The notes beneath the pieces were generated by a model, which saw only the letters and a list, made by a program, of their open reading frames with translations, made no database searches and had not been told where the DNA came from. From assembly GCA_045105075.1 (NCBI GenBank), contig JBGCDD010000274.1:1-8475 (forward strand): a stretch of 8,475 bases of DNA, given 5' to 3'. Of the stretch, positions 6,927 through 8,475 are shown one piece after another. The DNA comes from JBGCDD01 sp045105075. Lineage in GTDB: Bacteria; Pseudomonadota; Alphaproteobacteria; Rhodobacterales; Rhodobacteraceae. Position numbers and translations under genes: made by a program. The first letter of the stretch is position 1; every line of letters begins with the position of its first letter.

Positions 6927-8237
6927 ATGGCGATCACATATTTGAAGCGGGGCAAGCCTGAAACGGAGCGGGCCGAGGAAGATGGGCGTGTGCGCGCCAC
7001 GGTTGAGACGGCGCTGAGTGATATTGGGGCGCGTGGTGATGTGGCCGTGCGCGAGATGAGCGCGCGGTTTGATGGGTATGAACCCGAGGCATTCCGGCTG
7101 AGCCTGGCGCAGATTGAGGCTTTGATCGCTGAACTGAGCCCGCGCGAGTTGGAGGATATCAAGTTTGCCCAAGCGCAGGTGCGTGGCTTTGCTGAGGCGC
7201 AGCGGGGGTCGATCACCGACATCGAAGTGGAGCCGTTGCCGGGTGTTATTCTGGGGCACAAGACGATCCCGGTGCAATCGGTGGGGTGTTACGTGCCGGG
7301 GGGCAAGTTCCCGATGGTGGCAAGCGCGCATATGTCTGTCGCGACCGCCAGTGTGGCCGGAGTGAAGCGGATTGTGGCGTGCACGCCCCCGTTTCAAGGA
7401 CGGCCCAATCCAGGGGTGATCGCGGCGATGCATCTGGGTGGGGCGCATGAGATTTATGTGCTGGGCGGTATTCAAGCGGTGGGTGCGATGGCGCTGGGCA
7501 CCGAAACGATGGCGCCAGTGCATATGTTGGTGGGGCCGGGCAATGCCTATGTGGCCGAAGCCAAGCGGCAATTGTTTGGCACGGTGGGCATTGATCTGTT
7601 TGCCGGGCCGACCGAGACCATGGTGATTGCCGATGAGACTGTGGACGGGGAATTATGCGCCACGGACCTGTTGGGGCAGGCTGAACATGGGGTGAATTCT
7701 CCGGCTGTTTTGGTGACCAACTCACGCTCTTTGGCCGAGGAGACTCTGCGCGAAATTGACCGGTTGCTGGCGATTTTACCGACGGCGGACACGGCGGGGG
7801 CGAGTTGGCGCGATTACGGCGAAGTGATCTTGTGCGATGACTATGACGAGATGCTGGCGGTGGCCGATGAGATTGCCAGCGAGCATGTGCAGGTGATGAC
7901 GGACCGGGATGATTGGTTTTTGGAGCACATGACCTGTTATGGCGCGCTGTTTTTGGGGGCGCGCACCAATGTGAGCAATGGCGACAAGGTGATTGGCACC
8001 AACCACACGCTGCCCACGCGCAAGGCCGGGCGCTATACCGGGGGGTTATGGGTTGGCAAATTTCTGAAAACACACTCCTATCAGCGGATCTTGACCGATG
8101 AGGCGGCGGTTCTGGTTGGGCAATATGGATCTCGGCTGTGTATGCTTGAGGGGTTTGTGGGCCATGCCGAGCAGTGCAACGTGCGGGTGCGGCGCTATGG
8201 TGGGATCAATGTGCCTTATGGGCAGGCGGCAGACTAA
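6927..8237 (+). CDS. hpsN: HisD-fold NAD-dependent alcohol dehydrogenase, sulfopropanediol 3-dehydrogenase (HpsN)-like
   Basis: This is a 436-residue member of the histidinol dehydrogenase superfamily, zinc-dependent enzymes that oxidise a primary alcohol to the acid in two NAD steps. All catalytic positions are present by alignment to E. coli HisD: zinc ligands Gln251, His254, Asp353 and His413, the catalytic pair Glu319-His320 (SEHVQV), and Glu408 matching HisD Glu414. HisD Ser237 (GPSE) is Thr229 here (GPTE), and HisD Glu356 corresponds to Val349. From memory it strongly resembles Rhodobacteraceae proteins related to HpsN, which turns (R)-2,3-dihydroxypropane-1-sulfonate into sulfolactate. 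The setting in a transporter operon without other his genes also argues against histidine synthesis. The ATG is three bases after the SnoaL stop, with GGGCGG upstream. The gene symbol is by resemblance; the substrate may be another small polyol. Confidence 0.72.
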   Translation: MAITYLKRGKPETERAEEDGRVRATVETALSDIGARGDVAVREMSARFDGYEPEAFRLSLAQIEALIAELSPRELEDIKFAQAQVRGFAEAQRGSITDIEVEPLPGVILGHKTIPVQSVGCYVPGGKFPMVASAHMSVATASVAGVKRIVACTPPFQGRPNPGVIAAMHLGGAHEIYVLGGIQAVGAMALGTETMAPVHMLVGPGNAYVAEAKRQLFGTVGIDLFAGPTETMVIADETVDGELCATDLLGQAEHGVNSPAVLVTNSRSLAEETLREIDRLLAILPTADTAGASWRDYGEVILCDDYDEMLAVADEIASEHVQVMTDRDDWFLEHMTCYGALFLGARTNVSNGDKVIGTNHTLPTRKAGRYTGGLWVGKFLKTHSYQRILTDEAAVLVGQYGSRLCMLEGFVGHAEQCNVRVRRYGGINVPYGQAAD

Positions 8238-8238
8238 A

Positions 8239-8286
8239 GGGGGGCCAGCCCCCGTCGCGCGGGGCGCGACTCCCCCGGGATATTTT
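8239..8286. repeat. Rhodobacterales-type intergenic inverted-repeat element
   Basis: Beginning one base after the dehydrogenase stop codon, GGGGG-CCAG-CCCCC (8240-8253) forms one hairpin and GTCGCGC-GGG-GCGCGAC (8254-8270) a perfect 7-bp second one. TCCCCCGGGATATTTT follows (8271-8286). The G-tract could instead pair with the distal CCCCC (8272-8276), enclosing the middle hairpin. I recognise this layout, including the CCCCCGGGATATTTT end, as a recurring intergenic element of Rhodobacteraceae; this is recall, not a search. A transcript-end or stabilising role is possible, but the downstream GST gene looks co-directional and close. Confidence 0.6.
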
Positions 8287-8306
8287 GAGCAAGAGGAAAA
8301 GCGGTT

Positions 8307-8475
8307 TTGGCACAGGAACGGGTGATCTACGGGCGGGCTTGTTCTTCGAATGTGCAGGCGGTGATGTGGGGTTTGGCGGAGTTGGGTGTTGCGGTGACCC
8401 GTGTGGATGTGGGGGGGCGGTTTGGTGGGCTGGACACAGCTGACTTCCGCGCGATGAACCCCAACGGTTTGATAC
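8307..8475 (+). CDS. Glutathione S-transferase, N-terminal part (cut by the window edge)
   Basis: The first 56 codons are present and the frame is open at the edge. They form the start of a thioredoxin-like GST domain: strand VIYGRA (6-11), the active-site turn CSSN (12-15), helix VQAVMWGLAELGV (16-28), strand VTRVDV, and NPNGLI (51-56), which matches the stretch before the cis-Pro of the glutathione site. The Ser-Ser-Asn turn fits theta/zeta-like or other Ser-type GSTs; which residue activates glutathione cannot be settled. The start is TTG 8307-8309 with AGAGG (8292-8296) ten bases upstream; no ATG is available at the right place. It lies 69 bases after the HpsN-like gene and probably belongs to the operon. 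Its role may be conjugation, thioether or ether cleavage, isomerisation or detoxification of a pathway intermediate. Confidence 0.75.
   Translation, partial: MAQERVIYGRACSSNVQAVMWGLAELGVAVTRVDVGGRFGGLDTADFRAMNPNGLI

Noticed and set aside
6144..7571. Minus-strand open frame of 475 codons
   Set aside because: It covers the end of a permease, the SnoaL gene and the dehydrogenase on the opposite strand, with His/Arg/Pro-rich composition; the plus-strand genes explain this DNA.
6927..8237. Histidinol dehydrogenase of histidine biosynthesis (hisD)
   Set aside because: The fold and zinc site match, but the operon has no his genes, substrate-site residues differ, and the sequence resembles the HpsN-type branch.

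Overview
The window looks like a piece of chromosome from an alphaproteobacterium, most likely a marine Rhodobacterales (Roseobacter-group) species. The clues are the high-GC coding style, strong family resemblance of several products to Rhodobacteraceae proteins, and a GC-rich inverted-repeat element ending in CCGGGATATTTT at 8239-8286, which I recognise from memory as a type common between genes in that group. No tRNA, rRNA, CRISPR array, transposase or phage gene is visible, and there is no gene-free stretch longer than 300 bases.

Left part, minus strand (1-1916): an allE-type (S)-ureidoglycine aminohydrolase gene runs off the left edge and carries an apparent one-base deletion near 166. 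Upstream of it, in the same direction, is a 332-residue protein made of two SnoaL/NTF2-like domains. The control region at 1917-2039 separates this pair from a divergent plus-strand operon. It contains a 20-bp near-perfect palindrome with a central CG, typical of a LacI-family operator, placed to serve both directions.

Right part, plus strand (2040-8475): a tightly packed operon encodes a complete CUT1-type (sugar/polyol) ABC importer: ATPase, periplasmic binding protein, then two permeases. It continues with a single-domain SnoaL-like protein, a HisD-fold NAD-dependent alcohol dehydrogenase that resembles sulfopropanediol 3-dehydrogenase (HpsN) more than histidinol dehydrogenase, and the first 56 codons of a glutathione S-transferase. 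GC-rich inverted repeats fill the gaps before the SnoaL gene and before the GST gene, and both genes appear to start with TTG.

Taken together, this looks like a substrate-inducible catabolic locus. A small polyhydroxylated compound, possibly sulfonated, would be captured and imported, oxidised at a primary alcohol to the acid by the HisD-like enzyme, and handled further by SnoaL-fold and GST-fold enzymes. The single-domain SnoaL protein and the second domain of the divergent double-domain protein are clearly related, and all three SnoaL domains share an Asp pair 17 residues apart. This suggests a lineage of SnoaL enzymes dedicated to this pathway. The actual substrate cannot be read from the sequence.
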